DNA of 64,000 bases from Terrilactibacillus laevilacticus. Its GTDB lineage: Bacteria > Bacillota > Bacilli > Bacillales > Sporolactobacillaceae. Where the stretch lies: the NCBI RefSeq assembly GCF_006517395.1, contig NZ_VDCY01000001.1, forward strand, positions 62,001 to 126,000, written 5' to 3'. Below the pieces are notes generated by a model, which was not told the DNA's origin, ran no database searches, and worked only from the letters and a program-made list of their open reading frames with translations. Shown here one piece after another: positions 45,671 through 55,051 of the stretch; positions within the stretch are counted from its first letter, which is position 1, and each line of letters opens with the position of its first letter. The position numbers and the translations under genes were made by a program.

Positions 45671-47521
45671 ATGTGCGGAATTACAGGTTGGATTGATTGG
45701 CACAAAGATTTGACAGATGAACATGACACCATCCATCGTATGGCGAAATCGATTGAGCACCGAGGTCCCGATGATTTAAATACGTGGCTGTCACCACATG
45801 CCGCTCTTGGGCATGCAAGACTTGTTGTAGTTGATCCAGCAGGTGGACTTCAACCTATGCATAGAAAAGAACATGGAAGTACTTATTCTTTAGTTTATAA
45901 TGGTGAACTTTATAACACGGAAGATATTCGAGGAGTATTAAGCGAAAAAGGATACACTTTTAAAGGACATTCTGATACAGAGGTGTTATTAACTTCGTAT
46001 ATTGAATGGGGCGAATCTTGTTTAGAGAAATTTAATGGAATTTATGCATTTGCCATTTGGGACGAAAAAAAGCAAAAACTATTTGCTGCTCGTGACCGTT
46101 TAGGCGTGAAACCTTTTTTCTATTATGAATCGAATGGAACGTTTCTTTTTGGTTCTGAAATAAAAGCCATTTTTGCTCACGATAGCATTCAACCAGCGGT
46201 ATCTAGAGAAGGGTTATTAGAGATTTTTGGATTAGGACCTTCCAAGACACCAGGGCATGGCATATTTGAAGGTATTCATGACTTAAAACCAGCACATGCA
46301 TTGACATATACAAAAGACGGTCTAAAAACATGGCGTTATTGGAATGTAAAAAGTGATATTCATACAGACAGTGTCGAAGAAACAGTAGAAAAAATACATG
46401 AATTATTTCTTGATGGTGTAAATAGACAGATGTATGCAGATGTACCAGTTGCGACATTTCTATCAGGTGGCGTTGATTCCAGTGCGATTTCTTCTATAGC
46501 TTCTTTATATAATAAAAGGAATCATAAAGGCGTATTAGATACGTATTCCATTGATTATCAAGATAATGAAAAATACTTCCATGCAAGTAAATTCTTACCA
46601 AAATCAGATGCGCCATATATTCAAAAGGTCGTCAATTATCTCGGAACCAACCATCATGACTTAATTATTTCAACAGAGGAACTGGTTGAACACTTAAAAG
46701 AAGCGATTAAATTTAGGGATACACCAGGCTATGCAGACATTGATTCATCTCTTTTGTGGCTTTGCAAAGAAATTAAGAAAGATGCGACGGTTGCTTTATC
46801 CGGTGAATGCGCTGACGAAATATTTGGTGGATATCCTTGGTTCCATAGCCCTGAAACATCTTCAAAAGAAGGATTTCCATGGATGAGATCAACGGAAGAA
46901 AGACAAACCTTGTTAAATGATAAATGGAACAATCGGTTAAATTTAAAAGGCTATATGCAAGAGAGGTATAATGAAACTATTAAAGAAACACCCAAATTAG
47001 CAGGAGAATCGGGTGTCGATGCCAAACGTCGTGAACTTTTTTATTTAAACATGAATTGGTTTATGACCGCTTTACTTGATCGAAAAGATCGTATGAGCAT
47101 GGGATGTGGCCTTGAAGTTCGAGTTCCATTTGCCGATCATCGTTTAGTAGAATATCTTTGGAATGTTCCTTGGGATATGAAAATGTTAGATGGACGTGAA
47201 AAAGGTATTTTAAGAAAAGCTTTAGAAGGATTATTACCTGATGAAGTGCTCTATCGTAAAAAAAGTCCATACCCTAAAACATTTAATCCATCTTATACAA
47301 AAGCCGTATCTACTTGGCTTCAATCAATCATCGATCATTCCTCTTCACCAATATTAGAATTAATTGATAAAAGAAGAGTGCAAGATATTATCGATACACA
47401 AGGATCAGCTTTCAAAGTACCTTGGTTTGGTCAATTGATGACAGGGCCACAACTAATTGCTCATCTCGCACAAATTAACTATTGGTTAGAAACATATGAT
47501 GTTCAAATTATTGAAAGCTAA
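45671..47521 (+). CDS. asnO: Glutamine-hydrolysing asparagine synthetase (AsnO/YisO type)
   Basis: A 616-residue enzyme forming asparagine from aspartate, glutamine and ATP. The start is placed at the third ATG (45671), nine bases after AGAGAGG, because the N-terminal glutaminase nucleophile must be Cys2 (MCGITGWIDW). EHRGPDDLN, YNGELYNTEDIR and SDTEVLL are glutaminase blocks; FLSGGVDSSAISSIA is the PP-loop; GECADEIFGGYPWF and KDRMSMGCGLEVRVPFADH complete the synthetase half. B. subtilis AsnO is needed for sporulation and also lies near yisL. Confidence 0.95.
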   Translation: MCGITGWIDWHKDLTDEHDTIHRMAKSIEHRGPDDLNTWLSPHAALGHARLVVVDPAGGLQPMHRKEHGSTYSLVYNGELYNTEDIRGVLSEKGYTFKGHSDTEVLLTSYIEWGESCLEKFNGIYAFAIWDEKKQKLFAARDRLGVKPFFYYESNGTFLFGSEIKAIFAHDSIQPAVSREGLLEIFGLGPSKTPGHGIFEGIHDLKPAHALTYTKDGLKTWRYWNVKSDIHTDSVEETVEKIHELFLDGVNRQMYADVPVATFLSGGVDSSAISSIASLYNKRNHKGVLDTYSIDYQDNEKYFHASKFLPKSDAPYIQKVVNYLGTNHHDLIISTEELVEHLKEAIKFRDTPGYADIDSSLLWLCKEIKKDATVALSGECADEIFGGYPWFHSPETSSKEGFPWMRSTEERQTLLNDKWNNRLNLKGYMQERYNETIKETPKLAGESGVDAKRRELFYLNMNWFMTALLDRKDRMSMGCGLEVRVPFADHRLVEYLWNVPWDMKMLDGREKGILRKALEGLLPDEVLYRKKSPYPKTFNPSYTKAVSTWLQSIIDHSSSPILELIDKRRVQDIIDTQGSAFKVPWFGQLMTGPQLIAHLAQINYWLETYDVQIIES

Positions 47522-47544
47522 AAAAGCGCCCATTATGGCGCTTT
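47522..47544 (+). terminator. Terminator after asnO
   Basis: AAAGCGCC and GGCGCTTT around CATTAT directly after the stop codon; a family B element starts three bases later. Confidence 0.65.
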
Positions 47545-47546
47545 AA

Positions 47547-47700
47547 ATGCGTGTTCAAAAAGGGAGCAAATTAGAAGCAAGAAGATCAAGGCGGCGCCGT
47601 TTTGAGGACCGGAATGTAGGTTTTTGCTACATGAGGACCGGAAAAACAAGCCAACGCCGAGATTCGCCGCTTATCATTTGTTGACTTTTTGAACAACCTC
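47547..47700 (+). mobile_element. Family B MITE-like element, copy 4
   Basis: A 154-bp short-form copy, starting ATGCGTGTTCAAAAAGGGAG and ending GACTTTTTGAACAACCTC. Flanks TTTAA and TTTTA differ at one base, so the duplication has decayed or was imperfect. Confidence 0.88.
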
Positions 47701-47827
47701 TTTTAATTATGTGAAATTATGCTAAATATAAACGATAGAAAAAGGATACCCACCGATAAAACAGTAAAAAATCCCTGTTTTTTGAACTAGATAAGATTTC
47801 AGTCGTAAGAGGTTCAAAGGGATTTGT

Positions 47828-48739
47828 TTAAATCGGTGCGGCCTTGTTCTTATTTAATTGCTCAAGAACGGACCTAAATGCTTGCTCATTTTCAACATTG
47901 AAGTAGGATTGAAACGGATCGCCATTGGTATGAAGACGTTGAATAACAACTTCATGCGTAAAAGTTTCGAGTCTTAACGATGAATTGACTTCCTTCCAAT
48001 CCAAAGGGGCAGCTACAAGTCCTTGTTCATTTGCCCGCATCGAGTAAGGTGCAATGATGGTTTTGTTTTTTCCATGTTGAACAATGTCTAGATACAATTT
48101 ATTGTTTCTCTTGTGTTTTAATCGTTCAGTCGTGAATTGATTTGGATGCATTTCTAACAATAATTTCGCTACAAATGTGGTAAATAAACGCGTATCATGG
48201 TAGGTAAATGTCCTTTTTATTAATGGAATATGAATTTGAATGCCTCTGCTTCCTGACGTTTTGACAAAACCAGTGAGATGAAGACGGTCAAGTATTTCTT
48301 TAATGGTTTTTGCAGCTAATACGGCGACTGAAAAATCTTCTTTTGAAGGTGGATCGAGATCAAAGACAATTTCACAAGGATTTGCTTCCCCTATATATTG
48401 AAAGGGGATATGAAATTCAATCGTCGATTGATTACCTAGCCAAATAAGGGACGCCAATTGATCACAGTGGATATGGCCCTTAAATCGAACTATCTCTGGG
48501 GCATAATCGGGGATACTTTTCTGGAAAAAAGATTCTCCCGGGACACCATGAGGATACCGAATAAGTGTTAACGCTCTATTTTTAAAAAAAGGAAGAACAT
48601 AAGGTGCAATAGAGGTCAGATATTGTAAGTAATGGGCTTTCGAAATTTTTTTCTCTTTCCAAAGGATTTTCGAGAGATGTGTGAGTGTGATTGAATGTCC
48701 TTCGATTATGACTTGTTGTTTCTCATGATCTTGTCCCAT
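47828..48739 (-). CDS. ligD: LigD polymerase/primase domain as a separate gene
   Basis: A 303-residue archaeo-eukaryotic primase-type polymerase, the gap-filling module of bacterial NHEJ. Catalytic Asp127 and Asp129 are in PCEIVFDLDPPSKED; HGVPGESFFQKSIP and KTSGSRGIQIHIPL are family blocks. In B. subtilis this domain is the C-terminal half of LigD (YkoU). Here it starts inside the end of the ligase gene (34-base overlap, different frame) with only a weak ribosome site. It may be translated by re-initiation or frameshifting. Confidence 0.9.
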   Translation of the reverse strand: MGQDHEKQQVIIEGHSITLTHLSKILWKEKKISKAHYLQYLTSIAPYVLPFFKNRALTLIRYPHGVPGESFFQKSIPDYAPEIVRFKGHIHCDQLASLIWLGNQSTIEFHIPFQYIGEANPCEIVFDLDPPSKEDFSVAVLAAKTIKEILDRLHLTGFVKTSGSRGIQIHIPLIKRTFTYHDTRLFTTFVAKLLLEMHPNQFTTERLKHKRNNKLYLDIVQHGKNKTIIAPYSMRANEQGLVAAPLDWKEVNSSLRLETFTHEVVIQRLHTNGDPFQSYFNVENEQAFRSVLEQLNKNKAAPI

Positions 48740-49674
48740 TTACAATCCTCCCAGTTTTTATCCATTTGAAACGACTCAAATCTTGGTTCACGAAAACCCT
48801 CTTTTGTCCATTCCAAAAAACTAAGTTCAATGCAAAGGCCAGGATTGATATATAAGTACGTTTTATCTTCTTTTATAGTATGATTTTTAACTGTTGTTTT
48901 TAAAGCCTTTCGTTCCATTTCATTTAATCCATGAGTAAATGACCCAACTGAAACAACATTTTTATTTTTGACTAAACCTACTTGAAAATAGTCATTTTCT
49001 TTGTTGTAAGCTGTTAAAATAAAGATGCCATACTGTTTGTTTTTTACCTTAATCCAAGATCTCGTTCTTTTTCCTTGGAGCCACTTACTATTCTTTTTCT
49101 TTGAGACTAATCCTTCGCCATGATGTTTTAATATAAGATCCCATAATTTATCTGAATCTGAAAAAAATTTGATTTTATATATTCCTTGTAAAGGTGATGT
49201 TGTTTCATTTAAAGTAGTAATAGATAAATGGTTTATTATCTCATGCCTCTTTAAAAGAGAAAAAGGTCGCAAATCTTTTCCATTTTGATATAAAACGTCA
49301 AATATTACATATGAAGCAGGTTTTTTTTTACAAAGTGAATCAATCGTTACTTTACTTTTTGCTTGTCCTCTCGATTGGATTGATGAAAAATCTGCTTTAA
49401 AGGCACTCTTTAATATACAACATTCCCCATCTAAAACGAGCGGCAGGAAGGGGAGAAAATGATCGGAAACATATTTAAAATGCATCATAAGATCAGGGAA
49501 TTGACTGGTTATGTCCCTTAATCTCCGACTAAAGAAACGAATATCGTTTTCACTTTGCCATAGGACCTGCATTCGGTATCCATCATATTTAGGTTCATAG
49601 AGCCAATCTGAATCGTTTGGAATGCTATGACTTAATGTCGGCATCATAGGTGAAAATGGTTTAAGAGAACACAT
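48706..49674 (-). CDS. ligD: LigD ATP-dependent DNA ligase domain as a separate gene
   Basis: A 322-residue ATP-dependent ligase. Motif I WLYEPKYDGYRMQV gives adenylated Lys29; motif III DGECCIL; motif IV GEGLVSKK; motif V RSWIKVKNKQ. The OB domain runs to FREPRFESFQMDKNWEDCKW. It ends in IMRNNKS, out of frame with the polymerase gene that normally continues the same protein. Combined length (about 620 residues) equals a standard B. subtilis LigD. It directly follows ku on the same strand (the ku stop and ligase start overlap). Confidence 0.92.
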   Translation of the reverse strand: MCSLKPFSPMMPTLSHSIPNDSDWLYEPKYDGYRMQVLWQSENDIRFFSRRLRDITSQFPDLMMHFKYVSDHFLPFLPLVLDGECCILKSAFKADFSSIQSRGQAKSKVTIDSLCKKKPASYVIFDVLYQNGKDLRPFSLLKRHEIINHLSITTLNETTSPLQGIYKIKFFSDSDKLWDLILKHHGEGLVSKKKNSKWLQGKRTRSWIKVKNKQYGIFILTAYNKENDYFQVGLVKNKNVVSVGSFTHGLNEMERKALKTTVKNHTIKEDKTYLYINPGLCIELSFLEWTKEGFREPRFESFQMDKNWEDCKWDKIMRNNKS

Positions 49675-50504
49675 TATGAACTCGCTTTCTTAACGGTTTT
49701 AGTTTTTCGTTTGGTTTTTGTTGTCTTTGCTTTAGGCTTTGTTTCAGCTATACTAGCTTCAAGTGCGGATAAAAGATCAACCATATTTGTTTTTTCTTTA
49801 GTTTTTGGCTTTGTAACCCCTTGTTTCCCGGCGGACTTCTCTTCAATTAGGCCCATAACTTTATCACGATAATCATCTTGATAAGCTGCGGGATCAAATG
49901 GAACGGTAAGTTGATCAATAAATTGAATGGCGGTTTTTAATTCTTTAGAATTAATCTCACCTAGAGAATGAATATTTGGCACATCTGCCACGGATCGGAC
50001 TTCATCTGGGTAATAAATAGTTTCAAGAAGTAAACCTTGTTCATATGGTCTTACGATGGCTAGATGTTGTTTTGAATGAAGTGTAATCATCGCCATACCA
50101 ATTTTTTCTGTATCTTGCAGCGCTTGTTTTAGCAATGCATAAGCTTTTTCACCATTATCATTTGGTCCAATAAAATAAGACTTATTAAAGTAAATGGGAT
50201 CTATGTCGTGCAGATTGACGAAATCTAATATTTCAACAGCACGAACAACGTCGCCTTTTAATGAATCTAATTCGGATTGTTCTAAAGTAATAAATTGTCC
50301 GGGTTCATACTCATAGCCTTTAACAATATCGTCATTAGATACTTCAACATCGCAATGAGGACAAACTCTTGAGTACTTGATCGGCGTCGAGCATTTTTGA
50401 TGAAGGAGTCTAAATTTAACCCCCTTTTCTTCTGTTGCAGCATATAGTTTAATGGGTATATGAACTAAACCGAAACGAATGGATCCTTTCCACATCGTAT
50501 GCAT
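49674..50504 (-). CDS. ku: Non-homologous end-joining protein Ku
   Basis: A 276-residue bacterial Ku. WKGSIRFGLVHIPIKLYAAT opens the core; LHQKCSTPIKYSRVCPHCD, VKGYEYEPGQFITLE and FIGPNDNGEKAYALL are typical. The C-terminus is Lys/Thr-rich (TKPKAKTTKTKRKTKTVKK), as expected for DNA binding and LigD recruitment. It leads the ku-ligD operon; B. subtilis homologues work in spore DNA repair. ATG follows AAGGAG on the minus strand. Confidence 0.97.
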   Translation of the reverse strand: MHTMWKGSIRFGLVHIPIKLYAATEEKGVKFRLLHQKCSTPIKYSRVCPHCDVEVSNDDIVKGYEYEPGQFITLEQSELDSLKGDVVRAVEILDFVNLHDIDPIYFNKSYFIGPNDNGEKAYALLKQALQDTEKIGMAMITLHSKQHLAIVRPYEQGLLLETIYYPDEVRSVADVPNIHSLGEINSKELKTAIQFIDQLTVPFDPAAYQDDYRDKVMGLIEEKSAGKQGVTKPKTKEKTNMVDLLSALEASIAETKPKAKTTKTKRKTKTVKKASS

Positions 50505-50724
50505 GTTTGCATCTCCTTAGCATTTTTTCTTTATCATTAGATGATGCTTTATATAGTGTAAAAAAGTGAATTATAATAGCAATACACTGTCAAGCTCACT
50601 TTGATTTGAATTTAATCTAAAAAATTTATATAGAAAAGTTTTTATATTTCATGTTTAGGTTGGCTAAATCGATTAAATTATATGATAGAACCTTTTTCCA
50701 TCATATTTTTGCGGAGGAGATATC

Positions 50725-51855
50725 GTGAGATCTTATCTATCCATTAGAGAAAAAGAGAAAGTTATACAATTTTTGTCCCAGGAGGAATACATCCTTATAA
50801 AAGACTGTTTAAGAAAAATGAAAATCAGTCACAACGATAAAAACAGGCATTATGTTGAAGGAAATATAGAAAAAAGTTTTCGTGTCCTTAAATTATTTTT
50901 AAGAAGACGAAGCGATTCATTACTGAAACGAATAACAAAGAAAATCGTGACTCAACGTATTGAAGCTAACGTTGATTTAAGTGATTTTTTAATGAATATT
51001 CAAATAGGAAAAGAAATTGTATTAGAAAGATTATTACTATCATCTTTAGATAAAGACATTATTTTACGATCCAATATTTTTATTAATCAATTTAGTGATC
51101 AGTATATTTACCACGTTGTTCATCAATACACAAAGATGAAAGATCGCATTATTCTTGAAAAGTCGCAATTTATTCAAGAAATGAATAGCGATCGTTTGTC
51201 GATTCTTGGTAAAATATCATCAAGTTTTGCACATGAATTTCGGAATCCCTTAACTACAGTAAAGGGTTTTATTCAATTAATCGAGAGGAAATATAAATCC
51301 GATGAACAAACTCGTCCATATTTCAACATGATTAATACAGAAATTGAAAGTCTAGAAAGTAATATCAATCGATTTCTTTTCTTATCTAAGATGCCCAATG
51401 TAAGTGATAAAATGGTTTACTTTGATCTTGGCGAACTTGTTCGATATTCCTCTCAATTTATGAATCCAAGGTGTGTTATCGAAAAAATTAGCGTTAAAAT
51501 GCAAATACCAAATAAAAATATAATCATGTACGGAGTCCCTGAACAAATTAACCAAGTGTTATTGAATATCATGAATAATGCGATTGAAGCTTTAACAGAA
51601 ATCGATGACCATCGGAAAATAGATATAACGCTAGAAAGTTCGAATAACTTGGCAACCATCACAATTTCAAATAATGGTAAACGAATTCCACAGCACCTTG
51701 TCGAAAATATTTTTCAACCCTTTGTAAGTACTAAGGAATTAGGAACTGGTTTGGGACTATCTGTATGTAAACAAATCATTGAAAAACATCAAGGGGAGAT
51801 ATACATAACGACAAATGATAAGGAAACATCGTTTTCCTTAAAAATGCGGACTTAA
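50725..51855 (+). CDS. Soluble sensor histidine kinase (sporulation-kinase-like)
   Basis: A 376-residue kinase with no membrane segment. The N-terminal 150 residues are helical and unassigned; HisKA has His170 in SFAHEFRNPLTTVKGFIQL, the form seen in KinA-E-type sporulation kinases; HATPase blocks are LNIMNNAIEAL, ISNNGKRIP and LGTGLGLSVCKQI. GTG start after GGAGGAG. No response regulator adjacent, as for the orphan kinases of the Spo0 phosphorelay; that role is inferred. Confidence 0.85.
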   Translation: MRSYLSIREKEKVIQFLSQEEYILIKDCLRKMKISHNDKNRHYVEGNIEKSFRVLKLFLRRRSDSLLKRITKKIVTQRIEANVDLSDFLMNIQIGKEIVLERLLLSSLDKDIILRSNIFINQFSDQYIYHVVHQYTKMKDRIILEKSQFIQEMNSDRLSILGKISSSFAHEFRNPLTTVKGFIQLIERKYKSDEQTRPYFNMINTEIESLESNINRFLFLSKMPNVSDKMVYFDLGELVRYSSQFMNPRCVIEKISVKMQIPNKNIIMYGVPEQINQVLLNIMNNAIEALTEIDDHRKIDITLESSNNLATITISNNGKRIPQHLVENIFQPFVSTKELGTGLGLSVCKQIIEKHQGEIYITTNDKETSFSLKMRT

Positions 51856-51948
51856 ATTATGAACATGTATTTGATTTCATAAAGGATACGGTATAATCAT
51901 TGTGATCATGATCCACAATATAAAATGAATAAGAAGAGGAGGATGGCA

Positions 51949-52797
51949 TTGACTATTTTAACTCACCTGAACATAAAAATGGTTTTCATCATTATTGTGG
52001 GAGCTTTTCTAAATGCACTTTCACTTAATTTATTTTTGATACCAGCAAAAGTATTATCAAGTGGCTTTACAGGAATCTCCCAACTTCTTTCTATTCTTTT
52101 TCAACATACTCCTTTTCCCATTAGTACGGGTACCATTCTTTTTATACTCAATATTCCAGTTGCATGGATAGGTTGGCGTCAAGTTGGAAAACGATTTACA
52201 TTATATAGCATCATGAGTGTTGTTTTAACTACTGTTTTCTTAAACTTTATACCAGTAAAAAGTATCACGCCAGACATTATGCTAAATAGTGTTTTTGGTG
52301 GGGTTATCCTTGCAATAGGAGTAGGAATAACTTTAAAATACGGGGCATCAACAGGTGGTTTAGATATAATTGCGATGATTTTATCTCGTAAAAAGGATAA
52401 ACCTATGGGCATTTATTTTTTTGGATTAAATGCATTAATTGTCCTGTCAGCTGGCTTTTTTTTTAGTTGGACGAAAGCCTTGTATACCTTGATTTCTCTC
52501 TATGCTACATCAAAAATCATAGATGTTATACATACCAGGCATGTTAAATTAACGGCCATGATTATTACAAATCATGGTAAAGAAATTCAACAAGCCATCC
52601 AGCAAAAAATGGTCAGGGGGATTACTAAAGTACCAGCTAAAGGCGCTTATTCTAACCAAGATAAAGACATCCTTTTAATAGTCTTAACACGGTACGAACT
52701 TTTTACTCTTGAGCAGATTGTTAAAAAAGTTGATCCCGAAGCATTTACGAATATCATTGAAACGGTAAGCGTGTTCGGACAATTTAGAAAAACTTAA
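51949..52797 (+). CDS. yitT: YitT-family membrane protein (DUF161/DUF2179)
   Basis: A 282-residue protein with five to six helices, GFTGISQLLSI and GASTGGLDIIAMILSRK (YitT repeats), and a C-terminal DUF2179 domain of about 80 residues (KLTAMIITNHGKEIQ onward, ending VSVFGQFRK). I start it at TTG 51949, six bases after GAGGAGG; the frame reaches an ATG at 51925. Function unknown. Confidence 0.88.
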   Translation: MTILTHLNIKMVFIIIVGAFLNALSLNLFLIPAKVLSSGFTGISQLLSILFQHTPFPISTGTILFILNIPVAWIGWRQVGKRFTLYSIMSVVLTTVFLNFIPVKSITPDIMLNSVFGGVILAIGVGITLKYGASTGGLDIIAMILSRKKDKPMGIYFFGLNALIVLSAGFFFSWTKALYTLISLYATSKIIDVIHTRHVKLTAMIITNHGKEIQQAIQQKMVRGITKVPAKGAYSNQDKDILLIVLTRYELFTLEQIVKKVDPEAFTNIIETVSVFGQFRKT

Positions 52798-52806
52798 TAG
52801 ATAAAC

Positions 52807-52840
52807 AAAGACCACCCCAGATTCTTTGTAGGGTGGTCTT
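52807..52840 (+). terminator. Bidirectional terminator between yitT and the NifU-like gene
   Basis: AAGACCACCC and GGGTGGTCTT around a 13-base loop; T-rich on each side in the corresponding strand. Confidence 0.75.
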
Positions 52841-52854
52841 CGATTCGAGAAGGC

Positions 52855-53112
52855 TTAACCTTGATAATTTTTGAAGATGGCTTCTACTTTTGGTAGTAAA
52901 TCTTCCCAAGATACATCGGATACTTTATTTACTGTAAGAAAATCGCCGAACCCAAATACATTATCGACGCCTTCTAACTTTATAATTTGTGAAGCAAGAG
53001 GATGATCAATACTCTCACCTTTTTTGGCAGAAATTCGATTTTCGAAAAGGGCATTTACTGAAGTAAATTTAATGGCATTCGGATTTGGTGTTGATTCAGC
53101 ACGGATTTCCAT
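52855..53112 (-). CDS. NifU/Nfu N-terminal-domain protein
   Basis: An 85-residue stand-alone Nfu N-terminal domain. RAESTPNPNAIKF at the start and VDNVFGFGDFLTVNK are the family signatures. It lacks the C-terminal CxxC iron-sulfur domain, so it is likely an accessory of cluster delivery rather than a scaffold. AAGGAG precedes the ATG on the minus strand. Confidence 0.88.
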   Translation of the reverse strand: MEIRAESTPNPNAIKFTSVNALFENRISAKKGESIDHPLASQIIKLEGVDNVFGFGDFLTVNKVSDVSWEDLLPKVEAIFKNYQG

Positions 53113-53394
53113 AATGAAACATTTCTCTCCTTTTTATAACTCATTATCAATAGAAATATCAAGTCAAGAACAGTAATTCTATTAATTATTGTGATCTCTT
53201 CTCATTCTAATATAGAAATCAGAGTTGTTTGATTGATTTTTTAAAAGATCTCATATGATCTTTGTATAGGTATTCATTCTGTCCATAACGGATCGATAAA
53301 TTTCTCATCCATTATATCTGTTTTTTAACCTAAGTCAAGGGATTAGGCGAGTGTTTGATTAAGAAAATGGTCTTTGCGGGCTCGTCTGATTAAT

Positions 53395-53605
53395 CCCGCA
53401 TTAACGGCTAGTCTAGACCCCACCTCAAGGTAATAAATGTAAACGAGCATTCCTAGGTAGGGGATAACTGCCCGTAAAAGCCCGATTGGTTCTTGCTTAC
53501 AATAGTGGGGGATGAAGCAGGCTAAAAACCAGGCGGACTGTCACAACGCCTGCACTAGCACTCCTGTGCGTCGAAAAGCCGCCACTGATTGAAGTTTCAC
53601 TTTAT
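53395..53605 (+). repeat. Family A hairpin element, copy 3 (long form with module C)
   Basis: From CCCGCATTAACGGCTAG to GATTGAAGTTTCACTTTAT. Same layout as copy 2: outer stem remnants, CCGATTGGTT hairpin (decayed), and a CAGT/ACTG-type second hairpin whose loop holds module C (53517-53575). The right end overlaps the TAA stop of the HAD gene on the opposite strand (53602-53604). The remaining 280 bases of the 489-bp gap hold no gene that I can support. Confidence 0.75.
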
Positions 53606-54408
53606 ACTAAGATCCGTTCAAGATAGGCGGCAATGCCATCGTCTTCGTTTGATAAAGTAACGTCATCCGCGATCGACTTAATTTTAACATTTGCATTCCC
53701 CATGGCAACCCCTCTTCCCGCATACTTAAGCATTTCAATGTCATTTTCTTCGTCACCAAAGGCAATAATGTCTTCCGGGGCGGCACCGACATCTTGTGCA
53801 ATCATTTGGAGGCCATAAGCTTTATTTACAATAGGATTATAAACTTCAATAATATTCCATGGTTCTCCCCAGGTACAATGATGAATTTGATCAGAATGCG
53901 TATTAAACAAATCTTGAGTCAAAGAAACAATATCTTTCGGTCTTGGTTGAATTAAAAGGCACGTTGGATTAATGGTCAATTCTTCTTTTAAATTTTCATT
54001 TTTATAAATTTTGGGATCTCCAACATTAAAAAAAGAGACCGTGTCAGGTTCGTCGTTTCTGATATACACATCATCAAGATGTTCGGCAATAATATTTTGT
54101 AGATCATAAGCTGAACATGTTTGAAAAATGGTTTTAATTGTCTCGTTGTCAAGAGGAGTATGTTTCGCATCCCAATGAGGATTTAAAGGGTGATGTATAA
54201 AAGCACCATTATAATTTACTATTGGTGTATTTAAACCTAATTCATGATAATACATTTTACTAGCACGATAAGGTCTGCCAGTTGAAATAACAACAATGTG
54301 ACCATCATTCAAGGCTTGTTGCAACACCGTCTTTGTTCTTTTTGAAATGGTTTTTTCTTCGGTCAAGAGTGTTCCATCTAAATCTACAGCTATCAAATAT
54401 TTTCGCAA
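53602..54408 (-). CDS. yitU: Cof-type HAD phosphatase (YitU-like)
   Basis: A 268-residue HAD hydrolase with a C2 cap. Motif I AVDLDGTLLTEE has the nucleophile Asp9; motif II VISTGRP; motif III Lys in VNKAYGLQ; motif IV AFGDEENDIEMLKYAG. B. subtilis YitU, which lies in the same place between yitT and yitW, dephosphorylates a riboflavin precursor or FMN. The end coincides with a family A repeat. ATG preceded by a weak GGGGAG on the minus strand. Confidence 0.88.
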   Translation of the reverse strand: MRKYLIAVDLDGTLLTEEKTISKRTKTVLQQALNDGHIVVISTGRPYRASKMYYHELGLNTPIVNYNGAFIHHPLNPHWDAKHTPLDNETIKTIFQTCSAYDLQNIIAEHLDDVYIRNDEPDTVSFFNVGDPKIYKNENLKEELTINPTCLLIQPRPKDIVSLTQDLFNTHSDQIHHCTWGEPWNIIEVYNPIVNKAYGLQMIAQDVGAAPEDIIAFGDEENDIEMLKYAGRGVAMGNANVKIKSIADDVTLSNEDDGIAAYLERILV

Positions 54409-54740
54409 CTAACATTCACTCCCCTTTAGGATGCAATGGGTAAGACTATATAGATTCTTTCTTATTGGATATAATAACATTATAACAAAACATCCCTATC
54501 TTAATATACTAGAGATAGGATCTATTATACTTGGACCTATATAGAACGGATTTCCGAAAGAAATCTCTCATCCATAAGGGATGTGAAGGCGCAGCCCAAG
54601 AAGTAAGTGGGAGATGAATCTCGAGTGACTGAAGGTCACAAATATATGAGGATAGGATACACGAGACTGTCACATTCATTGCATACATAGGTGGAAAAGT
54701 TGTACTATACTATTAGCAAAGGATAGAAAGGAGATGCTAT
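54409..54740 (+). other. Upstream region of yitW with structured sequence
   Basis: 332 bases without a gene. TTGCAT, an 18-base spacer and TACTAT (about 54680-54710) form a possible yitW promoter. At about 54545-54640 there is a compact set of hairpins (CATCC...GGGATG, GTGACTGAAGGTCAC) around GGCGCAGCCCAAGAAGTAAG and GGGAGATGAATCTCG, which looks like the structured right end of an IS200/IS605-type element but has no tnpB beside it. Confidence 0.4.
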
Positions 54741-55049
54741 ATGTCTCAGAATTTAGAAGATAAAGTAATGGAAGCTTTGGAAGAAGTCATAGATCCAGAG
54801 TTAGGTATTGATATTGTTAATCTAGGTCTCGTTTATGGGGTTGATATACAAGACAACGGAGATACCGTTGTAACAATGACACTTACGGCCATGGGTTGCC
54901 CGCTTGCCGCAACGATTCAATATGAAGTGAAGCGAGCCCTTTCAGTCATTGAGGAAGTAAATGATGTAGAGGTCAATATTGTATGGAATCCGCCATGGAC
55001 CAAGGATAGAATGTCACGTTATGCAAAAATTGCTTTAGGTATTTCATAA
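54741..55049 (+). CDS. yitW: MIP18/DUF59 iron-sulfur assembly protein (YitW)
   Basis: A 102-residue DUF59 protein, the SufT/PaaD-like group. VIDPELGIDIVNLGLVYG and TLTAMGCPLAATIQYEV contain the conserved Asp-Pro-Glu and the reactive Cys. It assists iron-sulfur cluster maturation. AAAGGAG precedes the ATG. The stop codon lies within the target duplication of a family B element. Confidence 0.93.
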   Translation: MSQNLEDKVMEALEEVIDPELGIDIVNLGLVYGVDIQDNGDTVVTMTLTAMGCPLAATIQYEVKRALSVIEEVNDVEVNIVWNPPWTKDRMSRYAKIALGIS

Positions 55050-55051
55050 TA

